DNA from: Planctomycetaceae bacterium
Lineage (GTDB): Bacteria > Planctomycetota > Planctomycetia > Planctomycetales > Planctomycetaceae
Direction of reading: 5' to 3'
Assembly (NCBI GenBank): GCA_014762625.1
Contig: JABURQ010000199.1
Coordinates: 1-64,000, forward strand
Length of the DNA stretch: 64,000 bases
Shown: in pieces, positions 1 through 10,769 of the stretch
Layout of the letters: the number at the start of each line of letters is the position of its first letter
How positions within the stretch are numbered: the stretch's first letter is position 1
Notes under the pieces: model-generated
What the model was told of the DNA's origin: nothing
Databases searched by the model: none
What the model saw: the letters and a program-made list of their open reading frames with translations, nothing else
Program-made: the position numbers and the translations under genes

Positions 1-73
1 TTCATGAGGTGATAGAGTTTTGCCTACTCTATCTATTCCTCCTGGATGGCGCTAGACTTATCTTTCACGCGCT

Positions 74-397
74 CTAGGCCCGCTTTCTCTTGGCTTTGCG
101 TCGAGATTCTGCGCGGTCGACTTTCTCTGTTTCCAATATTCTGACCTCAATGACGTCTCCGACTTTGAGTGGGGCGACAGATTTCCATCTCACATGAACG
201 TCTTTATCTGGATCAGGACGCGAGGTAAGACCACCAACAGAATAATGAATCTCACCGGTTGTATCATCTGGCCTCGCTGGAACTGTCTTCTGTCCGAGTT
301 TTCCGACAGCGGTGACATCTGTGGTCAATACCCCCAAATCATCTGCACCTGCGATGCAAACCCGCTTTCCGTTAAGTTTGACTTCGAACGCGATCAT
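74..397 (-). CDS. Conserved hypothetical protein, 107 aa
   Basis: Small soluble protein with no signal peptide or membrane segment. It starts MIAFEVKLNGKR, then a short segment CIAGADDLGVLTTDV, and ends in a very basic tail (AESRRKAKRKRA). The N-terminal part resembles a group of short uncharacterised bacterial proteins beginning with a beta-hairpin LNGK..C.AG..DLGVL; I know no function for that group. An open frame extends upstream to 568, but its translation is arginine-rich and would overlap the preceding gene, so I place the start at the ATG at 397. It lies 89 bp downstream of the 255-residue membrane protein on the same strand and may be co-transcribed with it. Confidence 0.7.
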   Translation of the reverse strand: MIAFEVKLNGKRVCIAGADDLGVLTTDVTAVGKLGQKTVPARPDDTTGEIHYSVGGLTSRPDPDKDVHVRWKSVAPLKVGDVIEVRILETEKVDRAESRRKAKRKRA

Positions 398-486
398 TTG
401 TGGCCTAACGATAAAGCTGCCCCGGCGGCGGTCAGCGATGTTGGTTCGGATTTCGTGCTCAACCGCCGCTCCGGTTAAGCGTCTCG

Positions 487-1254
487 TTATGCCTCTTCTG
501 CGATAAATCCTTCGCCAAACTTGCCGGCGTTGAACTGGCGGTCTGAAATTGGCTCGGTCAGTGCACAAAAAACTAATATATTGTTCGGATGACGTACGTA
601 AACATCATTGCGAAGTTCTTGCATTCGCCGCCACCGCTTCGAATACAATACGATCGGTATGACGATCAGCCAATACATGACGTAAAAGCACAGAATGTAT
701 CCGGCGACTCTCATGTTCAGTCGATGCCAATTACCTATCACAGTTGGGATGGCAATAATCGTGAAGAGGACAGCGCAACCCATACTCGTACCAACGATAC
801 TCTCAAACCTCTCGTCGCCGGGCAGTGCACGGTCGCTGATTTCTTGCTCGGGTTCTTCCCCCCAATCGACTCCGAAGGCGGTGACTAGGTAGTTACCAGC
901 GGGTATCTCAGCGGCTTCACCCATCTTCGGGGTAAATTCTTCGCGTTTATATTTTACCCTGAGATCTTCATATCCGGTAGCGACAATACGACCTGTTGGA
1001 ACTCGCAGAAGAATGTTGTCAACAACGCCGAAACGGCGATCAAGGAATTCCTGGTCAGGTGCTTCATCCACAAGGATCAGGAAGTCTGTGTCACCGTCCG
1101 AACAAAAAGAGTAACAGATCGCCTCACCGCACGAAGTCATCTGGTCGATTTGATCGAGGGGATCGCGTGAATCGACTACGGTCTCCGGGAGAGCACCGGG
1201 GTCAAAGATAACAAAAGTGGCCACATCAGTGGCGGCAGTGAGTCTCACCTGCAT
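487..1254 (-). CDS. Hypothetical membrane protein with soluble N-terminal domain
   Basis: 255 residues. Residues 1-150 are soluble and acidic, containing two cysteine-bearing stretches (SCGEAICYSFCS, about 41-52). Two strong hydrophobic segments follow at about 154-174 and 182-204, the second ending in a positively charged KRWRR. A soluble tail of about 45 residues follows. No family is recognised. No clear Shine-Dalgarno sequence precedes the ATG at 1254. The gene sits with the 107-residue protein in a slightly AT-richer stretch at the left edge. The two-helix hairpin with a cytosolic sensor-like N-terminus is consistent with a membrane-attached regulatory or stress protein, but that is inference only. 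Confidence 0.65.
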   Translation of the reverse strand: MQVRLTAATDVATFVIFDPGALPETVVDSRDPLDQIDQMTSCGEAICYSFCSDGDTDFLILVDEAPDQEFLDRRFGVVDNILLRVPTGRIVATGYEDLRVKYKREEFTPKMGEAAEIPAGNYLVTAFGVDWGEEPEQEISDRALPGDERFESIVGTSMGCAVLFTIIAIPTVIGNWHRLNMRVAGYILCFYVMYWLIVIPIVLYSKRWRRMQELRNDVYVRHPNNILVFCALTEPISDRQFNAGKFGEGFIAEEA

Positions 1255-1527
1255 AGGAGTCTAAACACATAACGAAAAAGTCAAGGACCGTGACAGAGAT
1301 GCAAACTGACTTACGTTCCCATGTTACCAATCTCGAGTAAACATCAGAGTTGCCAATGGATCGTGTTGATTTCAGTTTATTTGAGTGAAAAATCCTGCAT
1401 GCTCACGCAAGCGAGAGCACAGCACCCAAATTATTGAACGTGGCACCCGGCATCGGTTCACTGCATGGTTCTGTCTGACTATGCTTCTTGAGCTTCACGA
1501 GTCACAGGCTTGCGTAATTGATCTGGA

Positions 1528-1878
1528 TTACTCAGCGTCGTCGGGTGCCGGCACTCCACTAGTTTCGGGCATGCGTGTATCAAGAAATCGTTCCAGCGCA
1601 TCGAAAATTCTATCTTGGCGTTCAGCCTGCTGTTCCCATTTGTCGAGCAGTTTTTCGAATCGCTCTGACTGCAGGCTTGAGCGTTCGAGCTGTCTGTCGG
1701 TCTCATCAAGTTGCTTGCTCGTACGCTGGAGCTGCTTGTCAGTCTCCGCAGTCTGCCGATCGAAATCCTCGACTTGCCGCTCGTACGTAGGATCGCTGCC
1801 GACACCGGATTGCTGCGAGCAGCCAGATGTCACACCAATCAGTGAGACTAACAACAACGCGGATGAAAGGTGCTTCAT
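1528..1878 (-). CDS. Small lipoprotein with coiled coil
   Basis: 116 residues. The N-terminus MKHLSSALLLVSLIGVTSGC is a signal peptide with a lipobox-like end (TSGC; the -3 position is atypical), so the mature protein probably begins at the lipidated cysteine. The remainder is charged and helical, with repeated TDKQLQ / TSKQLD / TDRQLE / ERSSLQ heptad-like units around residues 45-75, a clear coiled coil. It resembles small periplasmic lipoproteins that act as spacers or scaffolds, but no family is named. Another in-frame ATG lies at 1899; the internal ATG at 1878 is preferred because it opens directly on the signal peptide. Confidence 0.65.
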   Translation of the reverse strand: MKHLSSALLLVSLIGVTSGCSQQSGVGSDPTYERQVEDFDRQTAETDKQLQRTSKQLDETDRQLERSSLQSERFEKLLDKWEQQAERQDRIFDALERFLDTRMPETSGVPAPDDAE

Positions 1879-2035
1879 GGCGTGCAATTCTAAAGACATA
1901 ACTTATTTTTATACAGAATCGTTCTGCCTTTGAAAGACAGAAACTCTCTGCACATGATAAATATCTATACTATCATTCAGAAGGGGGTGGATGTCAAGTG
2001 ATTGCAGACAGAGGCTCCGATCGAAGGGCAACAGC

Positions 2036-2423
2036 ATGTCTCTTGTTAAGTCCCACGACTCACCCAAGTTACTGGATCGAATCAGAGGCAAGTTGAGACT
2101 CAAGCAATATGCCTGGTCCATCGAACAGGCCTATGCGAGTTGGGTCGAGAAATTTCTTCGTTTCCACAAAGACAGAAATCATAGCGTCTGGAAGCCCCCC
2201 CGCCGAAATAGGAAAGGCAGAAGCGGAGGAATCTCTGACGAGGTTGGCGGCGGAACGCGATATTGCTCTCAACGACAGGGCAGTTCCGTCGCTGCGAAAG
2301 ATCGCAGAGATCACAACACGAGGCGAGGTATTGCTCCTGCTATCTCTGCCTGCCTCGATTGGCAATCGCTGCTGTACGAGAGGGGTCTGGCGGCTGATCG
2401 GCTCAGCAGAGCGTGTAGCCGCC
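2036..2423 (+). pseudogene. Fossil tyrosine recombinase (integron-integrase-like)
   Basis: From the ATG at 2036 the frame reads KLLDRIRGKLRLKQYAWS then IEQAYASWVEKFLRFH, the SAM-like core-binding N-terminus of integron integrases and related tyrosine recombinases. The match then leaves this frame at a run of seven C (2195-2201) and continues in the +1 frame as EIGKAEAEESLTRLAAERD, the next conserved block of the same domain. Further on, fragments reminiscent of the catalytic-domain start (SLLYERGL, then RLIGSAERV in another frame) appear near 2360-2420. The rest of the catalytic domain, including the HxxR box, is missing. I read this as a decayed, internally deleted recombinase gene whose remains run into the 3' end of the SDR gene. 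No attC-like site is recognised. Confidence 0.6.
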
Positions 2424-3182
2424 GTCAATCACGACCGCGGCGCCCGTCATATAAGCAGAAGCATCTGAGGCAAGGTAAACTGCCAACGGCCCCAGGTCTT
2501 CGGGATCGCCGTACGCACCGACCGGAATCATTTGGGAGAACTGCTCGACTACCTGCGGATGTTCTTTCGCCCAGCGCTGGTTCGGCTCGGTCATGAAACC
2601 GCCGGGACAGATCGCGTTCACGCGAATCCTGTCTTTGGCCCACTGGACCGCCGCGGTTCGCGTGAACTGGATCGCGGCCGCCTTGGAAACCTCGTAGGAG
2701 ACACCGCCGATGTTGGCATTCGCCACCAGACCCGAGATCGAGGCGATATTGACGATCGTCCCCGGTCGCCCTTCGGCCTTCATCCGGCCCCCCACATCCC
2801 GCGTCAACAGAAACATGCTGGTCAGGTTGAGATCGAGAATCTGCTGCCATTGTTCCAGCGTCTGCTCTTCGAGCGGCACGTTGATTCGCCTTCCGCCGAC
2901 GTTGTTGATCAGAATATCGATGCGATGTTCTGAGAGTATTTTCTGACTGAGTTGTTCGCACTCTGCGGGACGAGAGACATCCCCCACGACAGGAAACGCC
3001 CGGCGGCCTCGTTCTTCGATCTCTTTGGCAGTCGATGCGAGGCTGTCGGCGGAACGACCGACGAGGACGACATCCGCCCCCGCCTCGGCACAGGCCAGCG
3101 ACATCTCCCGTCCCAGCCCTTTACTCCCTCCGGTGATCAGCAACGTCTTTTGATCCAGTCGAAAACGGTCCAGAATAGTCAT
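2403..3182 (-). CDS. SDR-family NAD(P)-dependent oxidoreductase
   Basis: Classical short-chain dehydrogenase of 259 residues. The Rossmann glycine motif TGGSKGLG is near residue 18, NNVGG near 93, the catalytic Ser lies in IASISG, and the YxxxK pair in YEVSK. The C-terminus carries the family's PGGFMTEPN and VIDGGYT segments. Length and motifs fit the gluconate 5-dehydrogenase / 2-deoxy-D-gluconate 3-dehydrogenase branch, which interconverts sugar-acid ketones and alcohols in the cytoplasm; the substrate cannot be fixed from sequence. The ATG at 3182 is preferred to the TTG two codons upstream. Its 3' end overlaps the remains of the recombinase fossil on the other strand. Confidence 0.9.
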   Translation of the reverse strand: MTILDRFRLDQKTLLITGGSKGLGREMSLACAEAGADVVLVGRSADSLASTAKEIEERGRRAFPVVGDVSRPAECEQLSQKILSEHRIDILINNVGGRRINVPLEEQTLEQWQQILDLNLTSMFLLTRDVGGRMKAEGRPGTIVNIASISGLVANANIGGVSYEVSKAAAIQFTRTAAVQWAKDRIRVNAICPGGFMTEPNQRWAKEHPQVVEQFSQMIPVGAYGDPEDLGPLAVYLASDASAYMTGAAVVIDGGYTLC

Positions 3183-3847
3183 GGTCAATGATGCTCTCTC
3201 AGCAGATTCGTCGAATGATGGTAGTCAGTCCCAATCAGCCGTGACAGGGCCTGTTGACCATAGTACCGCAAATGATGTTTCAATGTCTGACAACAAACTC
3301 CCGTTAGGTAGAGAGTTCGATCTTTGGCAATTTGAATTTTTGTTAGTCGTGATTGGTCAGTGGTCAGTTGCTAAGAAGAAACTAGAAACTGGCAATTAGC
3401 AATTAGAGAAAGACAAGGAAGTCACATTTCTCTACTGGCAACGGACCACCCACCAGATGTGGGGGCAGTGTTAAGTTTGAAGTGTTGAGTATTGAGTGGA
3501 AGGATTCGTGTGATTCGAGTCATTCGCGATAATCAATTGTCCCGACAAAATCCCCCATCTCCCGATCACCACATCCCCCATCTTCTGATGTGGTCTCACA
3601 ATCGGTTGCAATCGCAGCACAACGGCCAATTTCCAGACAGTTGCGGATATCACATTTCATCCGTAGGGGAGTCAAAACCGGGCAAAACCATCGGGTTTCG
3701 TCCAAAGATGACAACTTGACAAGATGACAACTCGCGAAATTGTCATCTTTGAAAACCCTCGGGAAAGAACCATCAAACAATGGAATTTCTTTCAAACGCG
3801 AAAAACATATTTCCGGCGTCGAAACAGGAAGTGTCTTCCTTCGTCTC
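3183..3847. other. Gene-free interval with short repeats
   Basis: No convincing coding sequence in about 660 bp. It is AT-richer than its neighbours and holds low-complexity text: two near copies of TCCCCCATCTCCCGAT (3551-3566) and TCCCCCATCTTCTGAT (3574-3589), and the nested inverted repeat at 3703-3751 listed separately. This could be a graveyard of earlier insertions near the recombinase fossil. Confidence 0.5.
3703..3751. repeat. Nested inverted/direct repeat, hairpin-forming
   Basis: CAAAGATGACAA at 3703-3714 is perfectly complementary to TTGTCATCTTTG at 3740-3751 (12 bp). A second copy of the left arm, AAGATGACAA at 3721-3730, can pair with TTGTCATCTT (3740-3749) across a 9-nt loop. 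Two mutually exclusive hairpins can therefore form with the same right arm. It lies about 100 bp beyond the 3' end of the glycosylasparaginase gene, so a transcription-end role is possible, though the stem is AT-rich and no clean U-tract follows. Confidence 0.55.
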
Positions 3848-4879
3848 TCACCGCGTGCCGTCGGTATGTTCGCCGGTCCTCTTTTTGTCCTGCCGTTCGA
3901 AGAGGTAGTCGCATTGTTCGATACGGGCTCCGTTTTCATCGGCGAAGGCGTATTTCGTCGGTCCCCACATCGAGACCGCCGCGTGTTCGCCCGATTTCGC
4001 GAGCAGGTAAAACCGGACGCCGAAATTCGGTCGTCCCTCGCCATCGAGCAAACGGGGTTCGGTGGTATGACGACAGATCCGCTGCAGCAGTTCGCGTCCC
4101 GCTTCGAGAGGCGACATGCCGTGACGCATCAGTTCGACTCCCGCGAAGGAACAGACATCGCGGATGTTGGCTTCGCCGCGACCGGTCGATCCGCAGCTTC
4201 CGATTTCATTATCGACGTAGAGTCCCGCCCCGATGAGGGGTGAATCCCCGACACGTCCCGGCACCTTGAACGCCAGGCCACTCGTGGTCGTCACGCAGGA
4301 AAGATCTGATGCACTGTTGATGCCGGCACAATGAATCGTCCCCGTCGGTCGATTCTGTTCCGAGATCGGTTCACCTGCGTAGTTCAATTTGCGTTTGCGG
4401 AAGAACTCCAGCACCTCGGGATCGACATCCTCTTCGGACTTAGGAGCCTGCCAACTGTCATTGCGAGAACGAATGCGTTTCCAGTGCAGCCAAATCTTGC
4501 GGGCCTTTTCGGTCAGCAGGTTCTCTTCGGGAAAGCCGAGAGTGCGAGCGAATTCCAGCGCCCCATCTCCCGCGAGCAACGAATGATCGGTCGTTTCCAT
4601 CACTTTCATCGCCAGGCGGGCAGCGTGTTTGATGTTCTTGAGGGCGGCCACGCCTCCCGCGCGATGGGTCGGGCCGTGCATCACGGCGGCATCGACTTCG
4701 ACATCTCCCGCTTCGTTGGGGAGACCGCCGTAACCGACGGTCAGGTCATTCGGGTCATCTTCGACGAGGGTCACGCCGCGAACGACGGCTTCGAGCGTAT
4801 CTTCTCCCTGTTGGATGAGATCGTGAGCAAGCCGAACTGCTTCGAGACCGTTATCGGAGGCAATCACTTTGACTGGCAT
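3848..4879 (-). CDS. Glycosylasparaginase (asparaginase family 2, Ntn hydrolase)
   Basis: 343 residues. Expected activity is hydrolysis of the GlcNAc-Asn bond in glycopeptides, or of isoaspartyl/asparagine amides. The family self-cleaves before a catalytic threonine; here the region is RPTGTIHCAGI (about residue 180). It is followed by the highly conserved substrate-pocket segments GRVGDSPLIGAGLYVDNE and GSTGRGE. The N-terminus has the VDAAVMHG segment typical of the alpha chain. There is no obvious export signal, so it is probably cytoplasmic, although many homologues are exported. Context with sulfatases fits glycoprotein or glycosaminoglycan breakdown. The start is the first ATG; the Shine-Dalgarno sequence is weak. 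Confidence 0.85.
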   Translation of the reverse strand: MPVKVIASDNGLEAVRLAHDLIQQGEDTLEAVVRGVTLVEDDPNDLTVGYGGLPNEAGDVEVDAAVMHGPTHRAGGVAALKNIKHAARLAMKVMETTDHSLLAGDGALEFARTLGFPEENLLTEKARKIWLHWKRIRSRNDSWQAPKSEEDVDPEVLEFFRKRKLNYAGEPISEQNRPTGTIHCAGINSASDLSCVTTTSGLAFKVPGRVGDSPLIGAGLYVDNEIGSCGSTGRGEANIRDVCSFAGVELMRHGMSPLEAGRELLQRICRHTTEPRLLDGEGRPNFGVRFYLLAKSGEHAAVSMWGPTKYAFADENGARIEQCDYLFERQDKKRTGEHTDGTR

Positions 4880-4971
4880 GGGAGACTTTCAGAGAGTCGA
4901 TTCAGAACCCTTTTGAACCTATAGATCGTATCGAGAAGATGAGGCTCCAGAAAGTACCGATCTCGAATTCG

Positions 4972-5754
4972 TCATTCGCGATCTTCGAAGAAATCACTGA
5001 CATCCTCTCCACCCGCAGGAGTTCCCAGTGCTTTCAGCACATCCAGGTCGATGTCTTCCGAGACGAATCGAACCGATTCATCCATCAAGAGAAAATAAAC
5101 GCCTCCCGTGTGAGGGCTGCCGAAAGTGTTGGGCCCATTATTGAGCCCGAGAGCAGGGTCGCGGACATTTCCCGGTGTTCCCCAGGCTTTCAAACCTTCT
5201 TTGATGTCGCCGACCATCAAGGTATTGGATGTTCCATCGGTGCAGTCTTCAAAACGAAACGAACTATTCGATTGGAAGAGATTGGAATTGCCGGCGTAAT
5301 GAGCGTATGGGAATCCATCTTCACAGCGAATATCGGGATTGCTGGGGTTTTGATAGACCGGAAACCGGGTTTTGAATTTTTCCACATTTCGCTCATGATT
5401 CCATGGAACATGGGAATCGACTTGATTGTAGAACGGCGCACAATCGAGGTAAGGCGTAATCGAATAGGTCCAACTGTGATAGAGCGTGCCGTCTTCACCG
5501 GAAATCCAGCCGGGGGGCAGCACCTGGAATGTGTCGTGATAGTTATGGAGCGCCAGGCCGATCTGCTTAAGATTATTTTTGGAGGATGAACGTCGTGCCG
5601 CTTCGCGGGCCTGTTGAACGGCCGGCAGTAAAAGCATGATGAGGACCACGGGAATCATCAACACCAGAAACCACCCCCAGAAGTTCGTCTTTTTGCGAGT
5701 GGAAGAAGTCGATGGACGGTCGTCGAACGTTCGCAGTTCCTGTTCGTCAGACAT
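4972..5754 (-). CDS. DUF1559 protein, copy 1
   Basis: 260 residues from the ATG at 5754, preceded by a strong GGAGGA site. Family hallmarks are LLPAVQQAREAARRS followed by [15 protein letters not shown] and PYAHYAGNS. The C-terminal H-x9-DG box is modified: H is present but DG is DE (LLMDESVRF). Most DUF1559 proteins begin with a type-IV-prepilin-like GFTLIELLVV motif; here the helix is WGWFLVLMIPVVLIMLLL with no prepilin cleavage site, preceded by a charged 35-residue cytosolic tail. It is likely anchored in the inner membrane with the large domain outside. It is a tandem paralogue of the next gene; both are exactly 260 residues. Function is unknown. Confidence 0.85.
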   Translation of the reverse strand: MSDEQELRTFDDRPSTSSTRKKTNFWGWFLVLMIPVVLIMLLLPAVQQAREAARRSSSKNNLKQIGLALHNYHDTFQVLPPGWISGEDGTLYHSWTYSITPYLDCAPFYNQVDSHVPWNHERNVEKFKTRFPVYQNPSNPDIRCEDGFPYAHYAGNSNLFQSNSSFRFEDCTDGTSNTLMVGDIKEGLKAWGTPGNVRDPALGLNNGPNTFGSPHTGGVYFLLMDESVRFVSEDIDLDVLKALGTPAGGEDVSDFFEDRE

Positions 5755-5789
5755 GATGTCTCCTCCGGATTGTTCCGAATCACTCTGCC

Positions 5790-6572
5790 TCAATAACGAA
5801 ATCGGCTCATATCTTCTTCGCCAGCGGGAGTCGCCAATGCCTTCAAAGCGGCGGGATCGATGTTTTCGGAGAGAAAGCGGACACTTCCGTCCATCAACAA
5901 AAACTGGGCGCCTCCCTGAAACGGACTACCGAATGTATCAGGACCTTTATTGATTCCCAGAGCAGGATCGCGCACGTTACCCGGCGCTCCCCACGGCATC
6001 AAGTTATCTTTCACTTCACCTGCCATGAGAGTATTGGACAAACCATCTGCGACCTCCGAGAAACTCCAACTTCTGTTTGGTTCGAAGATGTGGGAATTCC
6101 CTGCATAATGCGCATAACCAAATCCTGCCGTGTCGCTACGCTGTTCCAAAGCGGGGTTCAGATAGACCTCGACCTCATATTTGTAGAGCGAGATGTTTTG
6201 CGGGGAGTTCCAGGGCAGATCAGAATCAATCTGGTTAAACAACGGAGCCTGATCCACAAACGGCAGAATGGAATACTCCCAACCTTGATGAGCGGTTCCA
6301 TGCTCGCTGAGAATCGCTCCGGGAGGCAACACTCCATAAACGTCGTGATAATTATGCATCGCCAGGCCAATTTGCTTCAGATTGTTCTTGGACATCGACC
6401 GCCGAGCCGCTTCGCGGCCCTGCTCGACAGCCGGCAGCAGCAGGGCGATAAGAATTCCCCCGCACCCCAAGATCATGGCGCCGATGAGAATCAGAATGAT
6501 GACCAGAATGTTCGACTTCTGACCAGCAGCAGGTCTATTGTCGTAAATCGGTTCGTCAAAAATATCATTCAT
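5790..6572 (-). CDS. DUF1559 protein, copy 2
   Basis: 260 residues, starting at the ATG at 6572 behind a GGAG site, 35 bp upstream of copy 1 and probably co-transcribed with it. Domain order is the same: cytosolic tail, single membrane helix ([25 protein letters not shown]), [39 protein letters not shown] and [18 protein letters not shown]. Here DG is kept but the H of the H-x9-DG box is replaced by F, the reverse of copy 1. The helix again lacks the prepilin processing motif. The pair looks like a local duplication that diverged. DUF1559 proteins are hugely amplified in Planctomycetes and have no proven role. Confidence 0.85.
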   Translation of the reverse strand: MNDIFDEPIYDNRPAAGQKSNILVIILILIGAMILGCGGILIALLLPAVEQGREAARRSMSKNNLKQIGLAMHNYHDVYGVLPPGAILSEHGTAHQGWEYSILPFVDQAPLFNQIDSDLPWNSPQNISLYKYEVEVYLNPALEQRSDTAGFGYAHYAGNSHIFEPNRSWSFSEVADGLSNTLMAGEVKDNLMPWGAPGNVRDPALGINKGPDTFGSPFQGGAQFLLMDGSVRFLSENIDPAALKALATPAGEEDMSRFRY

Positions 6573-6686
6573 GAATAACTCCGTCACGAAGAGGAGGGAC
6601 ACCTGGCTACTGTCTATCTGACCACAACCCGTAGTGCTGATTCCAGCATTATTTTGAAATACAACTTTCCCGCCTCAATGAGATCG

Positions 6687-8204
<1,518 letters not shown>

Positions 8205-8227
8205 GACTCGTCTCCAACAGGGTGTTT

Positions 8228-9661
8228 CTATTTGAGGATTCTTTCCGCAGCCGCTTCACCACTCGCAATTGAATCGGGAATTCCCACGCCGCGATACGCA
8301 TTCCCGGCAAGTTCCAAACCCGGTAGTTCCGCAACCTGTGACTCAATCGATGCCACCCGTTCGAGATGCCCCACGTGATACTGGGGCATCGAGTTTTCGT
8401 ATCGTACGACTTCTTCGAAGTCCGGTTCACCGGAAACTCCCAGCATGTCGCCCAACTCACGACGCACGACTTTTTTCATTTCGTCATCCGTGAGTTCCAT
8501 CTTCTCAGAATGCATCGCACCACCGACAAACGTCCTTAAAACGACTTTCCCGTCCGGTGCGCGGCCCGGGAATTTGCGACTGGAAAAACTGACGGCAATG
8601 ACGTCGCGATGTTCGATTTCGGGGATCACCAGACCAAACGCATCGAGTGGATGGTCGATGTCGGACAGCTTGTGACCGGAAACCACAATCGCCGACGAGG
8701 CATATTCAATCCCGTGCAAGTCTTCCGCAAGATCGGCGGAGACCGACTGCACGAGCTCAGCGGCTTTGTGTGTCGGCAGGGCGAGAATCACCGCGTCGAA
8801 GTTTTCAGACTCCCCGTTCGCGGTGGTCAAGACCCAATTATCGTCGCTCCGTTCGATGCTCACAATCGGGCAGTTACTCCGAATCGTTGCGGAGGCCTTC
8901 ACCTGTTCGCGAAGTGCATCGAGAATGGTCTGGATTCCATGCTTCGGCGCGGTGAACAATCCGTAACGAGCACCGCTGCCGGACATTTCCGCCGCAGATC
9001 GTTTGCTGGCCTGCGCGCGGCTGGCTTTGATGAGACTGCCGTATTCCTGTTCCTGTTCGAGAAAGCGGGGCAGTGTGGCACGAAGAGAAAGTTTTTCAGG
9101 ATCGGAGGTATAGATACCGCCGACTAGCGGTTGGACAAGCCGATCCAGTAACTCTTGTCCGAAACGCCGTCTTACAAAGGAGGCGAGCGATTCGTCATCG
9201 GTTGAAGTTTTCTTCGCGGGCAGGAATCGCTCCCACCCCATGCGGAGTTTTCCAGCCCAACTGAACAGCGGACTTTTCAGAATTGGCCAGACTTTCGCGG
9301 GAGAGAGCAGCATAAAACCTTCGGGAACTTCGACCGGTTTCCCGTTTCTCAGCACCAGCGATTTCCGCCAGGCGTCTTCAGTGGGAATTAGTTCGTCCTC
9401 GATTCCCAGACGTCGGCAAAGCTCCACTCCGGCAGGTTTATTGGTAATGAAAGAATCGGCGCCAAGTTCAACCAGATAATCACCGATCCGCTTGGTGGCG
9501 ATCATACCGCCGGTTCGAGGCGTGGCTTCAAACAACGTCAGATCGAGCGTACGTCCGTCTGCTTTCGACAATTCTATCACTCGATGAGCGGCGGATAGCC
9601 CCGACAGTCCTCCGCCGACAACAGCGACGCGGTAAGGTTCTTGAATAGCCGGCTCGCTCAT
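8228..9661 (-). CDS. hemG: Protoporphyrinogen/coproporphyrinogen oxidase (HemG/HemY type)
   Basis: 477-residue flavoprotein. The FAD-binding VAVVGGGLSGLSAAHR motif is at residues 12-27, GGMIATKRIGDYLVELGADSF follows, and the C-terminal LELAGNAYRGVGIPDSIASG closes the FAD site. It carries out oxygen-dependent six-electron oxidation of a porphyrinogen late in haem synthesis. The family includes HemY-type enzymes that act on coproporphyrinogen or protoporphyrinogen; sequence alone does not decide which. The gene lies 8 bp downstream of hemE, clearly in one operon hemD-hemE-hemG. Confidence 0.93.
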   Translation of the reverse strand: MSEPAIQEPYRVAVVGGGLSGLSAAHRVIELSKADGRTLDLTLFEATPRTGGMIATKRIGDYLVELGADSFITNKPAGVELCRRLGIEDELIPTEDAWRKSLVLRNGKPVEVPEGFMLLSPAKVWPILKSPLFSWAGKLRMGWERFLPAKKTSTDDESLASFVRRRFGQELLDRLVQPLVGGIYTSDPEKLSLRATLPRFLEQEQEYGSLIKASRAQASKRSAAEMSGSGARYGLFTAPKHGIQTILDALREQVKASATIRSNCPIVSIERSDDNWVLTTANGESENFDAVILALPTHKAAELVQSVSADLAEDLHGIEYASSAIVVSGHKLSDIDHPLDAFGLVIPEIEHRDVIAVSFSSRKFPGRAPDGKVVLRTFVGGAMHSEKMELTDDEMKKVVRRELGDMLGVSGEPDFEEVVRYENSMPQYHVGHLERVASIESQVAELPGLELAGNAYRGVGIPDSIASGEAAAERILK

Positions 9662-9669
9662 ATCCTGTG

Positions 9670-10710
9670 CTATCTCGCTCCCAACTCGTGAACCATTTCG
9701 ACAACCGCTTTCACATGGTTGGGGTCCATATCGGGCATCACGCCGTGTCCCAGATTGAAGATATGACCGGGACGATTTTCCGCCTGATCGAGAACGTCCT
9801 GAATACGTTCTTTCAGAACGGGAAGATCAGCATAGATTGAGACCGGATCGAGATTGCCCTGCACCCCACGGTCGTGACCGATCAATTCCCAGCCCTCCTT
9901 GAGATTGATACGCCAGTCGAGACCGATCACATCCCCTCCCGCCGTTTTCTGGATCGGCAACAGACACGGATTCCCGGTCAGAAAATTGATCACGGGTGTT
10001 CCCGGTGTGATGCCGTCGATCATCTGCTTGAGGTAAGGCAGGACATAACGGGTGTAATCGCCGGGTGTGAGGCAACCAGCCCAACTGTCGAAAATCTGCA
10101 CCACCTGGCAGCCTGCTTCGATCTGGGCGTTGAGGTACTTCACCAGACTACTGACAAGCCGCTCCATGAGAGACTTCCAGGCCGGCTCGTCGTTATACAT
10201 CATTTTTTTTGTGGTTACGTAATTTTTGGAACTGCCGCCTTCGATCGCATAAGAGGCAAGCGTAAAGGGCGCACCGGCAAAACCGATGAGGGGAATATCA
10301 GTCGGTAACTGAGCGCGAATCAATTTAACCGCTTCGAACACGTACCCGAGATCGTCAATATTCTCGACCGCTTTGACGCGATCGACCTCGCTCGCGGTAT
10401 TGAGCGGATTATGAATCACGGGGCCTTCCCCTTTGACATATTCGAGATCGAACCCCATCGGCTGCAAAATGGGTAACAAATCGGCAAACAGAATCGCCGC
10501 GTCCACGCCGAGAACCGATTGAGCCGTCAACGTCACTTCGGCGGCCAATTCGGGAGTCTGGCAAAGTTCCAGAAACGTCACTTTATTGCGAACGGCCATA
10601 TACTCGGGCAGATAGCGACCTGCCTGGCGCATTATCCAGAGCGGCGTGGTATCGACCTGTTCGCGGCGAACCGCTTTCATAAAGCGGCTATTATGTAATT
10701 CGGGTGTCAT
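9670..10710 (-). CDS. hemE: Uroporphyrinogen decarboxylase
   Basis: 346 residues, normal length. The signature RRQVD-like N-terminus ([12 protein letters not shown]), [11 protein letters not shown] and the active-site aspartate in [13 protein letters not shown] are present, as are [12 protein letters not shown] and the C-terminal [11 protein letters not shown]. It decarboxylates the four acetate groups of uroporphyrinogen III to give coproporphyrinogen III in the cytoplasm. It lies between hemD (59 bp upstream) and hemG (8 bp downstream) on the same strand. Confidence 0.96.
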   Translation of the reverse strand: MTPELHNSRFMKAVRREQVDTTPLWIMRQAGRYLPEYMAVRNKVTFLELCQTPELAAEVTLTAQSVLGVDAAILFADLLPILQPMGFDLEYVKGEGPVIHNPLNTASEVDRVKAVENIDDLGYVFEAVKLIRAQLPTDIPLIGFAGAPFTLASYAIEGGSSKNYVTTKKMMYNDEPAWKSLMERLVSSLVKYLNAQIEAGCQVVQIFDSWAGCLTPGDYTRYVLPYLKQMIDGITPGTPVINFLTGNPCLLPIQKTAGGDVIGLDWRINLKEGWELIGHDRGVQGNLDPVSIYADLPVLKERIQDVLDQAENRPGHIFNLGHGVMPDMDPNHVKAVVEMVHELGAR

Positions 10711-10769
10711 GCATGAAGTCCTTATCTGTCAAAGGATTCTAGCATGACGGTCGAACCTGCGAAATGGTG

